A stretch of 64,000 nucleotides of DNA from NCBI RefSeq assembly GCF_001936475.1, contig NZ_MSPQ01000002.1:124001-188000 (forward strand), given 5' to 3'. This document shows, piece after piece, positions 19,760 to 28,194 of this stretch. Under the pieces are notes generated by a model that was given only the letters and a program-made list of their open reading frames with translations, made no database searches and had not been told where the DNA came from. Source of the DNA: Algoriphagus marinus. GTDB lineage: Bacteria > Bacteroidota > Bacteroidia > Cytophagales > Cyclobacteriaceae. Both the position numbers and the translations under genes were made by a program. Each line of letters begins with the position of its first letter. Position 1 is the first letter of the stretch.

Positions 19760-20617
19760 ATGATTAAGCCTATTTATTTACTCATTCTTCTGTTAGGGGG
19801 TTTTCTTTTCCCAAATGAAAAACAAAAAAATATAGATCCTTTTACGAACATCACCATCTGTCATTCCGATGACATGGCTCAGTTTGTAAATTCTCCTGGG
19901 TTTGCATCTTTTCACCCTGCTCCTTTAGAAATTGAATTTTCAGGGAATGGAGAAATGACCACTTATCCTACAGCAGATGGAAAAACCGCCAGTGGCTATT
20001 TGATCAAATCAAACGGACCATCAGATAAATGGCTCTTTGTATACCAAGAATGGTGGGGGCTAAACGATCATATTAAATCTAAAGCTGATGAATTCTATCA
20101 TGATCTGGAAGGAAAAGTTAATGTAATCGCTCTTGACATGTACGATGGACAAGTCACATCCAATCCTCAGGAAGCCGGTAAACTAATGCAGGGCGCAAAT
20201 GAAGATCGACTTACAGCTATCGTGAAAGGAGCACAAGCACTAGCTGGATCCAATGCTAAAATCGCTAATGTAGGCTGGTGCTTCGGTGGTGCTTGGTCAC
20301 TTCGTTCTGCTTTAATCACTGCCGAACAAAATATAGGATCAGTAATGTACTATGGTATGCCTGTAAGAGATTTGGAGCAACTCAAAAAATTGAATTCGGA
20401 TGTTTTGGGTCTTTTTGCGACGGAGCAATATATCTCTGAAGAAATCATCAAGGATTTTGCTTCAAAGATGGATGAGGCAGGCAAAAAGTTGACCTATAAA
20501 ATCTTCCCAGCTGTTCATGGATTTTCAAACCCAAGCAACCCTAAGTATGATGCAGAAGCAAGCGCTGAAGCATACGAAATGGCAATCACCTATCTAAGAG
20601 GGAAATTTCAAGTTTAA
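19760..20617 (+). CDS. Dienelactone hydrolase family protein, exported
   Basis: 285 residues from the ATG at 19760; longer versions of the frame overlap the EcsC gene and lack a sensible start. A signal peptide at 1-17 (PIYLLILLLGGFLFP) suggests export. The alpha/beta hydrolase core has the dienelactone-hydrolase features: YQEWWGL with Glu97, the nucleophile Cys174 in GWCFGGAWS, and His in FPAVHGF near the end. The natural substrate is unknown; the family cleaves dienelactones and related esters. Confidence 0.88.
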   Translation: MIKPIYLLILLLGGFLFPNEKQKNIDPFTNITICHSDDMAQFVNSPGFASFHPAPLEIEFSGNGEMTTYPTADGKTASGYLIKSNGPSDKWLFVYQEWWGLNDHIKSKADEFYHDLEGKVNVIALDMYDGQVTSNPQEAGKLMQGANEDRLTAIVKGAQALAGSNAKIANVGWCFGGAWSLRSALITAEQNIGSVMYYGMPVRDLEQLKKLNSDVLGLFATEQYISEEIIKDFASKMDEAGKKLTYKIFPAVHGFSNPSNPKYDAEASAEAYEMAITYLRGKFQV

Positions 20618-20640
20618 ATTATATCCTCTACAAACTAATA

Positions 20641-20678
20641 CAAGAAAAGCTATCAATTGGAATTGATAGCTTTTCTTG
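20641..20678. terminator. Perfect bidirectional terminator
   Basis: An 18-bp perfect stem, CAAGAAAAGCTATCAATT with its complement, around a GG loop. It separates the hydrolase from the convergent M14 peptidase. Confidence 0.85.
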
Positions 20679-20695
20679 TTTAATGAAAATTAAGA

Positions 20696-23413
20696 TTACT
20701 TGTATAAGCCGTTGAAAAGCATTTTAAACGTACCATGAGATTGAGCTCGGAACGTGATCTCAGGTCCAAAAGCATAGAATTTACCTTTTCCTATTTCTGC
20801 TTCAAACGCTGTTACCCCGTTTTTCAAATAGGATTGCCCCCAAGCCCATCCACTTTTCAATGGCGCTTCCTCACCAAACCAAGCAATTGGCTTCACTCCC
20901 TGATTGGTCGCATTTGGCGAAAGGGTGAATACTGGACTTCGATTGAACATGATATAGGCTTTATCTCCCATGCCATAGTTTATTGGAACTGAATTATCGA
21001 CATGCATTTCCAGCACAGATCCTGGGATATAATATTTCTCTCCACTCAATGGCCTACTTACACCCTTCTCATTCAATTCTACCAATGCATCATTTACAGG
21101 TAAGCCTAAATGAAAAGCTAGATCTGTAGCCGAACCTACTGTGATAATTTCTCCGCCTTTTTCCAAGAAGGATTTCAACTGTGGTACAGACTCCGCTTTG
21201 GTAAAACTTGCCAGCATGTGATGATATTTGGAGTCGACCTCTTCAGGCTTAGGAAGTGATCTTCCATAGCGGCCTTGGTTCGGACCTGGAATACCTGGAC
21301 CAATGAACAGTATGACATCATATTTATCATTCAGTCCACCTTCATTGATCTCCTTGGCGAAAAGCAGTTGGTAATCAAAATGAAACTGCTCCATCATCCA
21401 GCGTACCCATCCAGATGGCATTGAACCTCCATAATAGTCATAAAGTGCAATTCTTGAAGGCTTAATCTCTTTGGCACCCTTTGGCATTGCTGCTACCGGC
21501 TCTGGATAAACCCCATACTCAGTTGCTGCTTTACTCAAAAGTGCTTTCCCACCTGAAATATAAAAAGACCCCGCCGGCATCCCGTTGGAGGCTGTAGTTG
21601 TTCTATAGACTTTCACTTTGGCTTTTAATAAGTCATTCACAGCCATAAAACTGTTATTATTCCTTGCATCTAAAAGATACCCAGATCCATTGGCAAGAGC
21701 TTTGGAAGGAGGAGTTTGAAGCTCTCCGTATGGTAAAGCTTTAAAAGGGCCTGAGAAATCCTCATAGATCCTATCAATCTCAGAACCCATTTGAAAAGCC
21801 AGCGTCCAACCAGCAGCATCATATGGCCGAATTGGAGGGCCTCCTGGATAGAGAAAGTCGTTTGGATGATCTTGTGGCTCAAACATGTCAATCACGTGAG
21901 GTCGAAAAGCCTGTGCTGTTTTGACGATGTAGGAATTGGCAGGGTATGATTTTCCATTGACTTTAAAATCACTAGTAGCCTGATGAACTTGGATTCCAGA
22001 CTTAATCAATGCATTTAAAAATTTGATTGCAGTAGGGAAATCAGGCTGATCTGCAGAAAGTATATACCCTCTTGGATCTCTTCTTGAAGGATCTTTATAG
22101 ATTGAATCATAAAATTGAGTGGGAACTCCAGATCTGAAACCAAAATATGCCTCTTCCTCATCATCCTCTTTTTTTGCTTTTTGAGCCTTGGCATAAGCAG
22201 CTTCTATTGCCTGGGAATTTTTTGGATACATGGTCCATGTATCTGTGTTTCCTCGGTCAATAGATCTTCTTCCCATGATATAGATATTACGAAGCAAATC
22301 ATCGCCACTCCTAACTGCATGATTTAAAATCGCATAGTTCAAAGAAACTGAGTAATCGATCGAAGTTTTAAAATGCCAATCCCTTGGAGTAATTGGGAAA
22401 GGATTTGCATTGTTAGGAATTAATCTGTCTGGAACTAGAGGGACACTGGAAGGAGTCGGGTTTCCAATAATCTCTGTCAAGATTCCTATTTGGTTGTGAT
22501 AATAAGGTGTGGTTCTTAATCCACCGTTCCACCAAGTAGAAAAGACTGAGCCTCCCAGTCTTGTATAGCCAGGACGATCTTCCTGGTGAAGACGATTAAT
22601 CATTGCAGCACCTACTGCATCCAAACTAGTGATGATCAAGGGATCAAATACATGATTAAACGGATCACGATAAGGAGGTCCGGCAACTACAGTACCAGCA
22701 GGTCCAGATTGGTGGTGATTATAGATAATCTGAGGGATCCACTCAATGTATTGCTGACGGGACATATTCTCAGCTTCACTCATATTGTTCATGTAGAAAT
22801 CACGATTGTTATCATGACCCACATATTTCTGATAAAGAATAGGAATATTCTGGTCACGCTTGGTCGGATCTTCTTTTCGCATGTACCAATCGGACATGAT
22901 TTCCATTCCGTCAGGATTAGCATGAACCAAAAGAATGATCACCTCATCCAAAATCTTCATGGTCTCAGCATCATTCCTAGATGCCAATTCATAAAGTGTT
23001 TGGATTAATTGATGAGGACCTACTACTTCATTTGCATGAAGCCCCCCGTCAATCCAAACGACAGGTTTCCCCTCGATAATCAGCTGCTCGGCTTCCTCAC
23101 GGCTCATTTCGGCTCGAGCTAGTTTCTGAGAAATCTCTTTATAGCGGTCAAGCTTCGCAAAGTTTGAAGGAGCAGTTACGATCATCATTGGTTGCTCACG
23201 ACCATATTCGGTCTTTCCAATACTGCTAAGTCGAACCCGGTCGCTAGCATCTGCTACTTTTTTAAAATAAGCCTCAGTCTGAGTAAAATTAGCGAGCATA
23301 TAATCATCGCCAATATCAAATCCAAAATGGGATTTTGGTGTTGGAATATTCTGCGCGGATAGATTTGCAACGCAAAAGAGCAGCAGAACAAAGAATGTAA
23401 AACGTATTCTCAT
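20696..23413 (-). CDS. Secreted M14-family zinc metallopeptidase
   Basis: 905 residues with a signal peptide (1-20, FVLLLFCVANLSAQ). The N-terminal half is a zinc carboxypeptidase domain: GGLHANE gives zinc ligands His126 and Glu129, HANPDG follows at 164-169, and the third His is probably in YNHHQSG near 233. The C-terminal half, about 430 residues, is a conserved extension with a glutamine-amidotransferase-like look (VILFIGPG, GGEIITVGSATDLAFHLGLP). Family members in this phylum digest extracellular peptides. It has its own promoter region and terminator. Confidence 0.9.
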   Translation of the reverse strand: MRIRFTFFVLLLFCVANLSAQNIPTPKSHFGFDIGDDYMLANFTQTEAYFKKVADASDRVRLSSIGKTEYGREQPMMIVTAPSNFAKLDRYKEISQKLARAEMSREEAEQLIIEGKPVVWIDGGLHANEVVGPHQLIQTLYELASRNDAETMKILDEVIILLVHANPDGMEIMSDWYMRKEDPTKRDQNIPILYQKYVGHDNNRDFYMNNMSEAENMSRQQYIEWIPQIIYNHHQSGPAGTVVAGPPYRDPFNHVFDPLIITSLDAVGAAMINRLHQEDRPGYTRLGGSVFSTWWNGGLRTTPYYHNQIGILTEIIGNPTPSSVPLVPDRLIPNNANPFPITPRDWHFKTSIDYSVSLNYAILNHAVRSGDDLLRNIYIMGRRSIDRGNTDTWTMYPKNSQAIEAAYAKAQKAKKEDDEEEAYFGFRSGVPTQFYDSIYKDPSRRDPRGYILSADQPDFPTAIKFLNALIKSGIQVHQATSDFKVNGKSYPANSYIVKTAQAFRPHVIDMFEPQDHPNDFLYPGGPPIRPYDAAGWTLAFQMGSEIDRIYEDFSGPFKALPYGELQTPPSKALANGSGYLLDARNNNSFMAVNDLLKAKVKVYRTTTASNGMPAGSFYISGGKALLSKAATEYGVYPEPVAAMPKGAKEIKPSRIALYDYYGGSMPSGWVRWMMEQFHFDYQLLFAKEINEGGLNDKYDVILFIGPGIPGPNQGRYGRSLPKPEEVDSKYHHMLASFTKAESVPQLKSFLEKGGEIITVGSATDLAFHLGLPVNDALVELNEKGVSRPLSGEKYYIPGSVLEMHVDNSVPINYGMGDKAYIMFNRSPVFTLSPNATNQGVKPIAWFGEEAPLKSGWAWGQSYLKNGVTAFEAEIGKGKFYAFGPEITFRAQSHGTFKMLFNGLYK

Positions 23414-23714
23414 AAGGGTATAATTTGGTTCGAAATAGGACCTAATTCCTAAAATAGCATGAAAAACTAAGGGGAAGTGGAAGTATTCTCTGTTTATGTC
23501 AAAAAATTACAGGATCGGGAATTTTAAGCATTGAAGTCTAGAAATGGTTTAACACATCCCAGATACTTTTGAAGTATTTTCATATGTTTTCTGCCTTAAC
23601 CAAAAAATAGAGAGAAGAAACTTTTGAATGTCTTCATAGGATTTAGCCTTCCTAAAAAGGAATTGTTACTTTTGCCTAACCAAGCTAAATTTCTTTCAAA
23701 AAAACTACTCAGCT
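23414..23714. other. Intergenic region with prs promoter
   Basis: 300 bases between the divergent peptidase and prs genes. The -7 box TACTTTTG at 23667-23674 has TTTAG 20 bases upstream in place of a perfect TTTG. No other structure is evident. Confidence 0.5.
23643..23674 (+). promoter_or_regulatory. Probable prs promoter
   Basis: TACTTTTG (23667-23674) with a weak -33 element TTAG at 23643-23646, 41 bases before the prs start. Confidence 0.6.
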
Positions 23715-24641
23715 ATGTCCGAGGTCAAAATCTTTGCCGGAACAAACAGTCAAAAATTAGGAGAAAAAATCGCTAAAAGTTATGGGAAGAGGTTGGGAGA
23801 GCTCACCCTTTCTAAATTCAGCGATGGGGAACTGTCTCCAAGTTTTGACGAATCTATTAGAGGCTGTACCGTCTTCTTAGTGCAAAGCACCACACCTCCA
23901 AGTGACAATCTGTTAGAGCTTTGCCTCATGATTGATGCGGCTAAGCGTGCAAGTGCATATAAAGTTTGCGCAGTGATCCCCTACTTCGGATATGCTCGTC
24001 AAGACCGAAAGGATAGACCTCGTGTGTCTATTGCAGCTAAGCTAATTGCTAATATGCTCACTTCTGCAGGAGCAGATCGAATCATGACTTGTGACCTTCA
24101 TGCCGGACAAATTCAAGGTTTTTTCGACATACCTTTGGATCATTTGAATGGATCAGCTATTTTTGTGCCCTATTTGAACTCACTGCGGTTGGAAAATATG
24201 ATTTTCGCAGCACCAGATGTGGGAGGAGTAGCCAGAGCAAGGGCCTACGCCAAGCATTTTGAGGTAGAAATGGTAGTCTGTGATAAGCATAGAAAAAGAG
24301 CCAATGAGATTGCATCCATGCAGGTTATTGGTGATGTAGAAGGAAAAGATGTGATTCTCGTAGATGATTTGGTAGATACAGCAGGCACGCTCTGCAAAGC
24401 TGCTGAAATCCTCATTGAGAAAGGAGCAACTTCAGTAAGAGCTATTGCTACACATGGAGTCCTTTCTGGAAAGGCTTACGAAAATATTGAAAATTCGAAA
24501 TTGTTAGAACTTGTTATTACAGACACGATTTCGATGAAGCAGTCATCTTCAAAGATCAGAGCGCTGACTGTAGCTGAATTGTTTGGAAAAGCGATTCATG
24601 CAGTGACAGGAAACACTTCAATCAGTTCCTTATTTATTTAA
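23715..24641 (+). CDS. prs: Ribose-phosphate pyrophosphokinase
   Basis: 308 residues. It makes PRPP from ribose 5-phosphate and ATP for nucleotide, His and Trp synthesis. The N-terminal FAGTNSQKLGEKIA, the catalytic YFGYARQDRKDRPR loop, DLHAGQIQGFFDIP, and the PRPP-binding motif VILVDDLVDTAGTL are all intact. Length is typical of class I enzymes. rplY follows after 27 bases, a common arrangement in bacteria. Confidence 0.97.
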   Translation: MSEVKIFAGTNSQKLGEKIAKSYGKRLGELTLSKFSDGELSPSFDESIRGCTVFLVQSTTPPSDNLLELCLMIDAAKRASAYKVCAVIPYFGYARQDRKDRPRVSIAAKLIANMLTSAGADRIMTCDLHAGQIQGFFDIPLDHLNGSAIFVPYLNSLRLENMIFAAPDVGGVARARAYAKHFEVEMVVCDKHRKRANEIASMQVIGDVEGKDVILVDDLVDTAGTLCKAAEILIEKGATSVRAIATHGVLSGKAYENIENSKLLELVITDTISMKQSSSKIRALTVAELFGKAIHAVTGNTSISSLFI

Positions 24642-24668
24642 AGAGAACCAATTTTAAAATACACATAT

Positions 24669-25250
24669 ATGAAAACACTAGAGGTTATAGGGTTTAAAAG
24701 AGCAAATCTCGACAGTGCAAGTCTAACTGAGCTAAGAGAAGCTGGCAATGTTCCTTGCGTCGTTTACGGACCAGGTATTCCAGAGCAGATTCATTTCTAC
24801 TCTCCGATCATTTTGTTCAGAGACTTAATTTACACTCCTGAAGTTCACTTAGTTGAGTTGAACATCGAAGGAAAAATCATCAAAGCGATCTTGAAAGATG
24901 CACAGTTTCACCCAGTTAGTGAAATGATCCTTCATGCTGATTTTGTTGCTTATTCTGAAGAAAAGCCAATTAAATTTGAAATTCCTGTTAAAATCGTAGG
25001 AAACTCCCCAGGTATTGCCAAAGGTGGTAAGTTGGAATTAAAAACCAGAGTTCTTAAAGTTAAGGGTCTTGCAAATTCACTTCCTGATTTCGTTGAGGTG
25101 AATATTTCTTCGCTTGACTTAGGTAAATCTTTCAAAGTTGAAGATCTATCTGTAGAAGGTTTTGAAATCTTGACTAGTCCAAACGTTTCTATCGTGACTA
25201 TTGGAATTCCAAGAGCACTTAGAGGTAAGAAGGTTGGCGAAGAAGCATAA
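24669..25250 (+). CDS. rplY: 50S ribosomal protein L25 (Ctc form)
   Basis: 193 residues, the long Ctc/TL5-type of L25 with an N-terminal 5S-rRNA-binding beta barrel (LREAGNVPCVVYGPG; AQFHPVSEMILHADF) and a C-terminal domain. It lies behind prs and ahead of pth, and ends with a strong hairpin. The final residues GKKVGEEA are short compared with some relatives that carry an acidic tail. Confidence 0.95.
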   Translation: MKTLEVIGFKRANLDSASLTELREAGNVPCVVYGPGIPEQIHFYSPIILFRDLIYTPEVHLVELNIEGKIIKAILKDAQFHPVSEMILHADFVAYSEEKPIKFEIPVKIVGNSPGIAKGGKLELKTRVLKVKGLANSLPDFVEVNISSLDLGKSFKVEDLSVEGFEILTSPNVSIVTIGIPRALRGKKVGEEA

Positions 25251-25271
25251 TCTTTTCTATAAATTAATTCT

Positions 25272-25300
25272 AAATCCTGCCCTTTTAGGCAGGATTTTTT
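25272..25300 (+). terminator. Terminator after rplY
   Basis: AAATCCTGCC and GGCAGGATTT around CTTTTA, followed by T. Confidence 0.88.
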
Positions 25301-25327
25301 ATTTTCATGGCATTTTAGAATCGAAAA

Positions 25328-25888
25328 ATGAAATACTTAATTATAGGATTGGGGAATATTGGTCCTGAGTATGAGCTCACAAGACACAATATTGGCTTTT
25401 TGACTTTAGATAGATTAGCTGAAAAAGAATCATGTACTTGGACTAGCGATCGCCTTGCATTCAAAACAGAATTCAAACATAAAGGCAGATCTATTCATTT
25501 GATCAAGCCCACGACCTACATGAACCTAAGTGGAAAGGCAGTAAATTATTGGATGAAAACCCTTCAAATCCAGAAAGAAAATATTCTGGTGGTGGTGGAT
25601 GATGTGGCTATTCCTTTCGAAAAGCTAAGAATGAAACCTAAAGGAAGTGCTGCCGGTCATAATGGGCTAAAAAACATTGAAGAACTTACTGGTGGTCAAA
25701 ATTACCCCCGTCTCCGAATGGGAATTGGAGATAATTTTCCAAAAGGGAGGCAAGTAGACTTTGTTTTGGGCAGATTTACCCAAAGCGAGTTTGATGCCTT
25801 GCCAGCCATGATGGACAAGGCCATTGAAATGATTCTAGCCTTTTGTACCATTGGTATTGAGCGGACAATGAATCAATTCAACGATTGA
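25328..25888 (+). CDS. pth: Peptidyl-tRNA hydrolase
   Basis: 186 residues. It recycles tRNA from peptidyl-tRNAs released by drop-off. The N-terminal GLGNIGPEYELTRHNIGF holds the catalytic His; KPTTYMNLSGKAV and VVVDDVAIPFEKLRMKPKGSAAGHNGLKN (motif parts) are conserved. Length is normal. The preceding terminator and the 77-base gap suggest a separate or read-through transcript. Confidence 0.96.
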   Translation: MKYLIIGLGNIGPEYELTRHNIGFLTLDRLAEKESCTWTSDRLAFKTEFKHKGRSIHLIKPTTYMNLSGKAVNYWMKTLQIQKENILVVVDDVAIPFEKLRMKPKGSAAGHNGLKNIEELTGGQNYPRLRMGIGDNFPKGRQVDFVLGRFTQSEFDALPAMMDKAIEMILAFCTIGIERTMNQFND

Positions 25889-25899
25889 TTGATCCAAAT

Positions 25900-25930
25900 T
25901 TTGGATTTCCAGTTATTCGGCATTTATTTG
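25900..25930 (+). promoter_or_regulatory. Probable promoter of the riboswitch transcript
   Basis: TTTG (25900-25903), a 19-base spacer, and TTTATTTG (25923-25930), one mismatch from TAnnTTTG. Transcription would begin just upstream of the aptamer. Confidence 0.55.
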
Positions 25931-25949
25931 TACTCACTTCAGGAAACTG

Positions 25950-26050
25950 ATTTATAAAGAAGAGGCGAGAGATTAGGCTCTATGACCCTCTGGCAACCAT
26001 TCGATATTTCGAAAAGGTGCCAAATCCTACCCGATCCGGGAATGATAAAT
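25950..26050 (+). promoter_or_regulatory. S-box (SAM-I) riboswitch
   Basis: The conserved SAM-I core is present: GAGAGATTAGGCTC, then ATGACCCTCTGGCAACC, an intervening hairpin TTCGATATTTCGAA, AAGGTGCCAAATCC, and a closing strand GGGAATGATAA. ATTTAT (25950-25955) and ATAAAT (26045-26050) can form P1. It binds S-adenosylmethionine and lies directly before a methionine-synthesis gene, the expected target. An 8-base segment of the aptamer, TACCCGAT (26028-26035), is repeated as its complement at 26091-26098, giving a possible alternative fold. Confidence 0.9.
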
Positions 26051-26143
26051 TGGCTTACATCTTTAATCCCATTTTTTATTCTTGATTCTCATCGGGTAAG
26101 ATTTCTTAGAATCTTTCTGGAAAGTCTATTTTAAACCCACACC

Positions 26144-27319
26144 ATGATGAGTACACATTTCGAAACCAATTCTATCCGGATTTCCCCTTCCAAGTCTAAC
26201 CAAAAGGAACACAGCGCACCGCTTTATTTGACCTCAAGTTTTACTTTTGATTCAGCAGAAGAAGCAAGAGCAACTTTTGCGGATGAAATCGAGGGTAATA
26301 TTTATTCCAGGTATGCGAATCCAAATTCAAGTGATTTGATCCAGAAAGTCTGTTCAGCCGAAGGAACTGATGATGGTATTGCCACTGCATCTGGTATGGC
26401 TGCGATGTTTGGAAGTATTGCTTCATTACTTCAGCAAGGGGATCATGTTCTAGCTGCTAGGTCACTTTTCGGCTCTACACACCAACTGCTTACAAGAGTA
26501 TTTCCCAAATGGGGAATCACTTCGACTTATGGTGATATTTCCGATTTTGAGAATTGGGAAAAACTGGTTCAACCAAACACCAAAATGCTTTTTATTGAAA
26601 CCCCTTCTAATCCGGGACTGGAGATCATTGACTTGGAATGGGCTGGTAAATTTTCAAAGGCGCATAATTTGATTTTAGTGGTAGACAATTGTTTTGCTAC
26701 CCCTTATTTGCAACAACCAGCCAAATGGGGAGCAGATATAGTGACTCACAGCGCTACCAAATACATCGATGGACAAGGAAGAGTCTTAGGAGGATTAATA
26801 CTTGGAAGGGCTGATTTGATCAAAGAAGTCCAGTTTTTTACTCGTCATACTGGGCCTGCAATCTCACCGTTCAATGCCTGGATTCTTTCAAAGAGTATGG
26901 AAACGCTCGGTGTTCGGATGGATAGACATTGCTCCAACGCCTTAAAAGTTGCCGAGTATTTCGATGGAACTAAAGAAATCAATTTTGTAAAATATCCTTT
27001 TTTAGAATCTCATCCGCAGTTCGATTTAGCCAAAAAGCAAATGAGTCAAGGAGGTGGAATTATTACTTTGGATCTAAAAGGAGGATTGGAGCGAGCTCAG
27101 AGATTCATAGACAAGCTTAAGATGATCTCTGTAACTGCAAATCTTGGAGATAGCAGGAGTATTGTGACTCATCCCGCTTCGACCACTCACAGCAAACTTA
27201 GTGAAGAGGAGCGCCAACAGGTGGGAATCACTAATGGATTGATTAGATTATCTGTAGGATTGGAGCATTTTGAAGACATTATCTCAGACGTGTCACAAGC
27301 ATTAGATCAGTCAAAATAA
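26144..27319 (+). CDS. metZ: O-succinylhomoserine sulfhydrylase (trans-sulfuration family)
   Basis: 391 residues, PLP-dependent. It makes homocysteine from an acylated homoserine and sulfide in methionine synthesis. The family marks are YSRYANPNSSDLIQKV, SGMAAMFGSI, VDNCFATPYLQQP, and the PLP lysine in HSATKYIDGQGR. Closely related enzymes (cystathionine gamma-synthase, O-acetylhomoserine sulfhydrylase) share these motifs, so substrate choice is inferred from the MetZ-like overall length and sequence. The upstream SAM riboswitch supports a methionine role. Confidence 0.88.
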   Translation: MMSTHFETNSIRISPSKSNQKEHSAPLYLTSSFTFDSAEEARATFADEIEGNIYSRYANPNSSDLIQKVCSAEGTDDGIATASGMAAMFGSIASLLQQGDHVLAARSLFGSTHQLLTRVFPKWGITSTYGDISDFENWEKLVQPNTKMLFIETPSNPGLEIIDLEWAGKFSKAHNLILVVDNCFATPYLQQPAKWGADIVTHSATKYIDGQGRVLGGLILGRADLIKEVQFFTRHTGPAISPFNAWILSKSMETLGVRMDRHCSNALKVAEYFDGTKEINFVKYPFLESHPQFDLAKKQMSQGGGIITLDLKGGLERAQRFIDKLKMISVTANLGDSRSIVTHPASTTHSKLSEEERQQVGITNGLIRLSVGLEHFEDIISDVSQALDQSK

Positions 27320-27321
27320 GA

Positions 27322-27346
27322 AAAGCCCTTTTCGGGCTTTCTTTTT
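27322..27346. terminator. Terminator between metZ and CBS gene
   Basis: AAAGCCC, loop TTTTC, GGGCTTT, then CTTTTT. Confidence 0.85.
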
Positions 27347-27806
27347 ACCAAGTAGTTTGATTTAGCTTTGGAAAGGCGCGAATCACATCACTCAAGCTAA
27401 TTTGCCCTACCAATTTCCCTTCTTTAAGGACAGGGAATCTCCTTATTCTCAATTCCAAAAATTTTTGTGCCGCATCAAAAAGTGAAAGATCAGGTGAAAG
27501 TGTAATCACGTCCTTGGTCATATGTTCACTCACTTTTGCAGGAAATTTGGGAGTATTGGAATATTTCCCCTTGATGATCTCCCGGAGACAATCGACCTCT
27601 GAAATAATACCTACCAAGGCCCCAGAATGATCAACTACAGGCGCACCTGAGATTTTCTTCTTTGTCAAGGCCTCCATAACCTGTTCAATAGTATCATCCT
27701 CCTTGAAAGTGATTAATTTGGTAGACATATGATCCTTAACAGTGATATTTTGAATTGGAGCCTTTTTTGGTTCTACCACTCGAACCCCTTGAAAACTTTT
27801 TACCAT
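27345..27806 (-). CDS. Tandem CBS-domain protein
   Basis: 153 residues. Two CBS motifs make up most of the protein: KDHMSTKLITFKEDDTIEQV with KISGAPVVDHSGALVGIISEVD (about 24-77), and EHMTKDVITLSPDLSLFDAA with IRRFPVLKEGKLVGQISLSDVI (about 93-145). CBS pairs bind adenosyl nucleotides and act as sensor modules. As a stand-alone protein its partner is unknown. It is convergent with metZ across a shared terminator. Confidence 0.88.
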   Translation of the reverse strand: MVKSFQGVRVVEPKKAPIQNITVKDHMSTKLITFKEDDTIEQVMEALTKKKISGAPVVDHSGALVGIISEVDCLREIIKGKYSNTPKFPAKVSEHMTKDVITLSPDLSLFDAAQKFLELRIRRFPVLKEGKLVGQISLSDVIRAFPKLNQTTW

Positions 27807-28194
27807 GACTAAAATAATTTATTGAGCGAAAAATAACTTACTGAAAAAATAGTGAAATAGCAAATAAGAGTTTTGAAAAACTAAATAATCAAAATAATAA
27901 ACTGAATATATTCTTATATCCAGTTTATTATTTTGAGAAAACTTTATGCTTTTAATTTAATATGTATACCCGCCTTTACATCAGTAGAAAGAGATAGCCC
28001 TAATAAAATTAGGGTTAGACCTAAATTTGGTTTACATCAGTCAACGGTCATCCGACATCCCTCTAGAAAAGCAAAGAAATAAGTCAACTCGCATCTTTCT
28101 AGAAAAATCATGTAATTATGATTTTTTCCAATTAAACCAAATATCAAAAAACAAACTTTCCCCATAGAACAACAGAGGCTGGAATCAAGCAATC
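27807..28194. other. AT-rich intergenic region with long hairpin
   Basis: 388 bases without a gene. TCAAAATAATAAACTG (27889-27904) and its exact complement (27921-27936) form a 16-bp stem around a 16-base loop. A second small hairpin, CCCTAAT/ATTAGGG, lies at about 27994-28011. Nothing else is seen. Confidence 0.6.
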
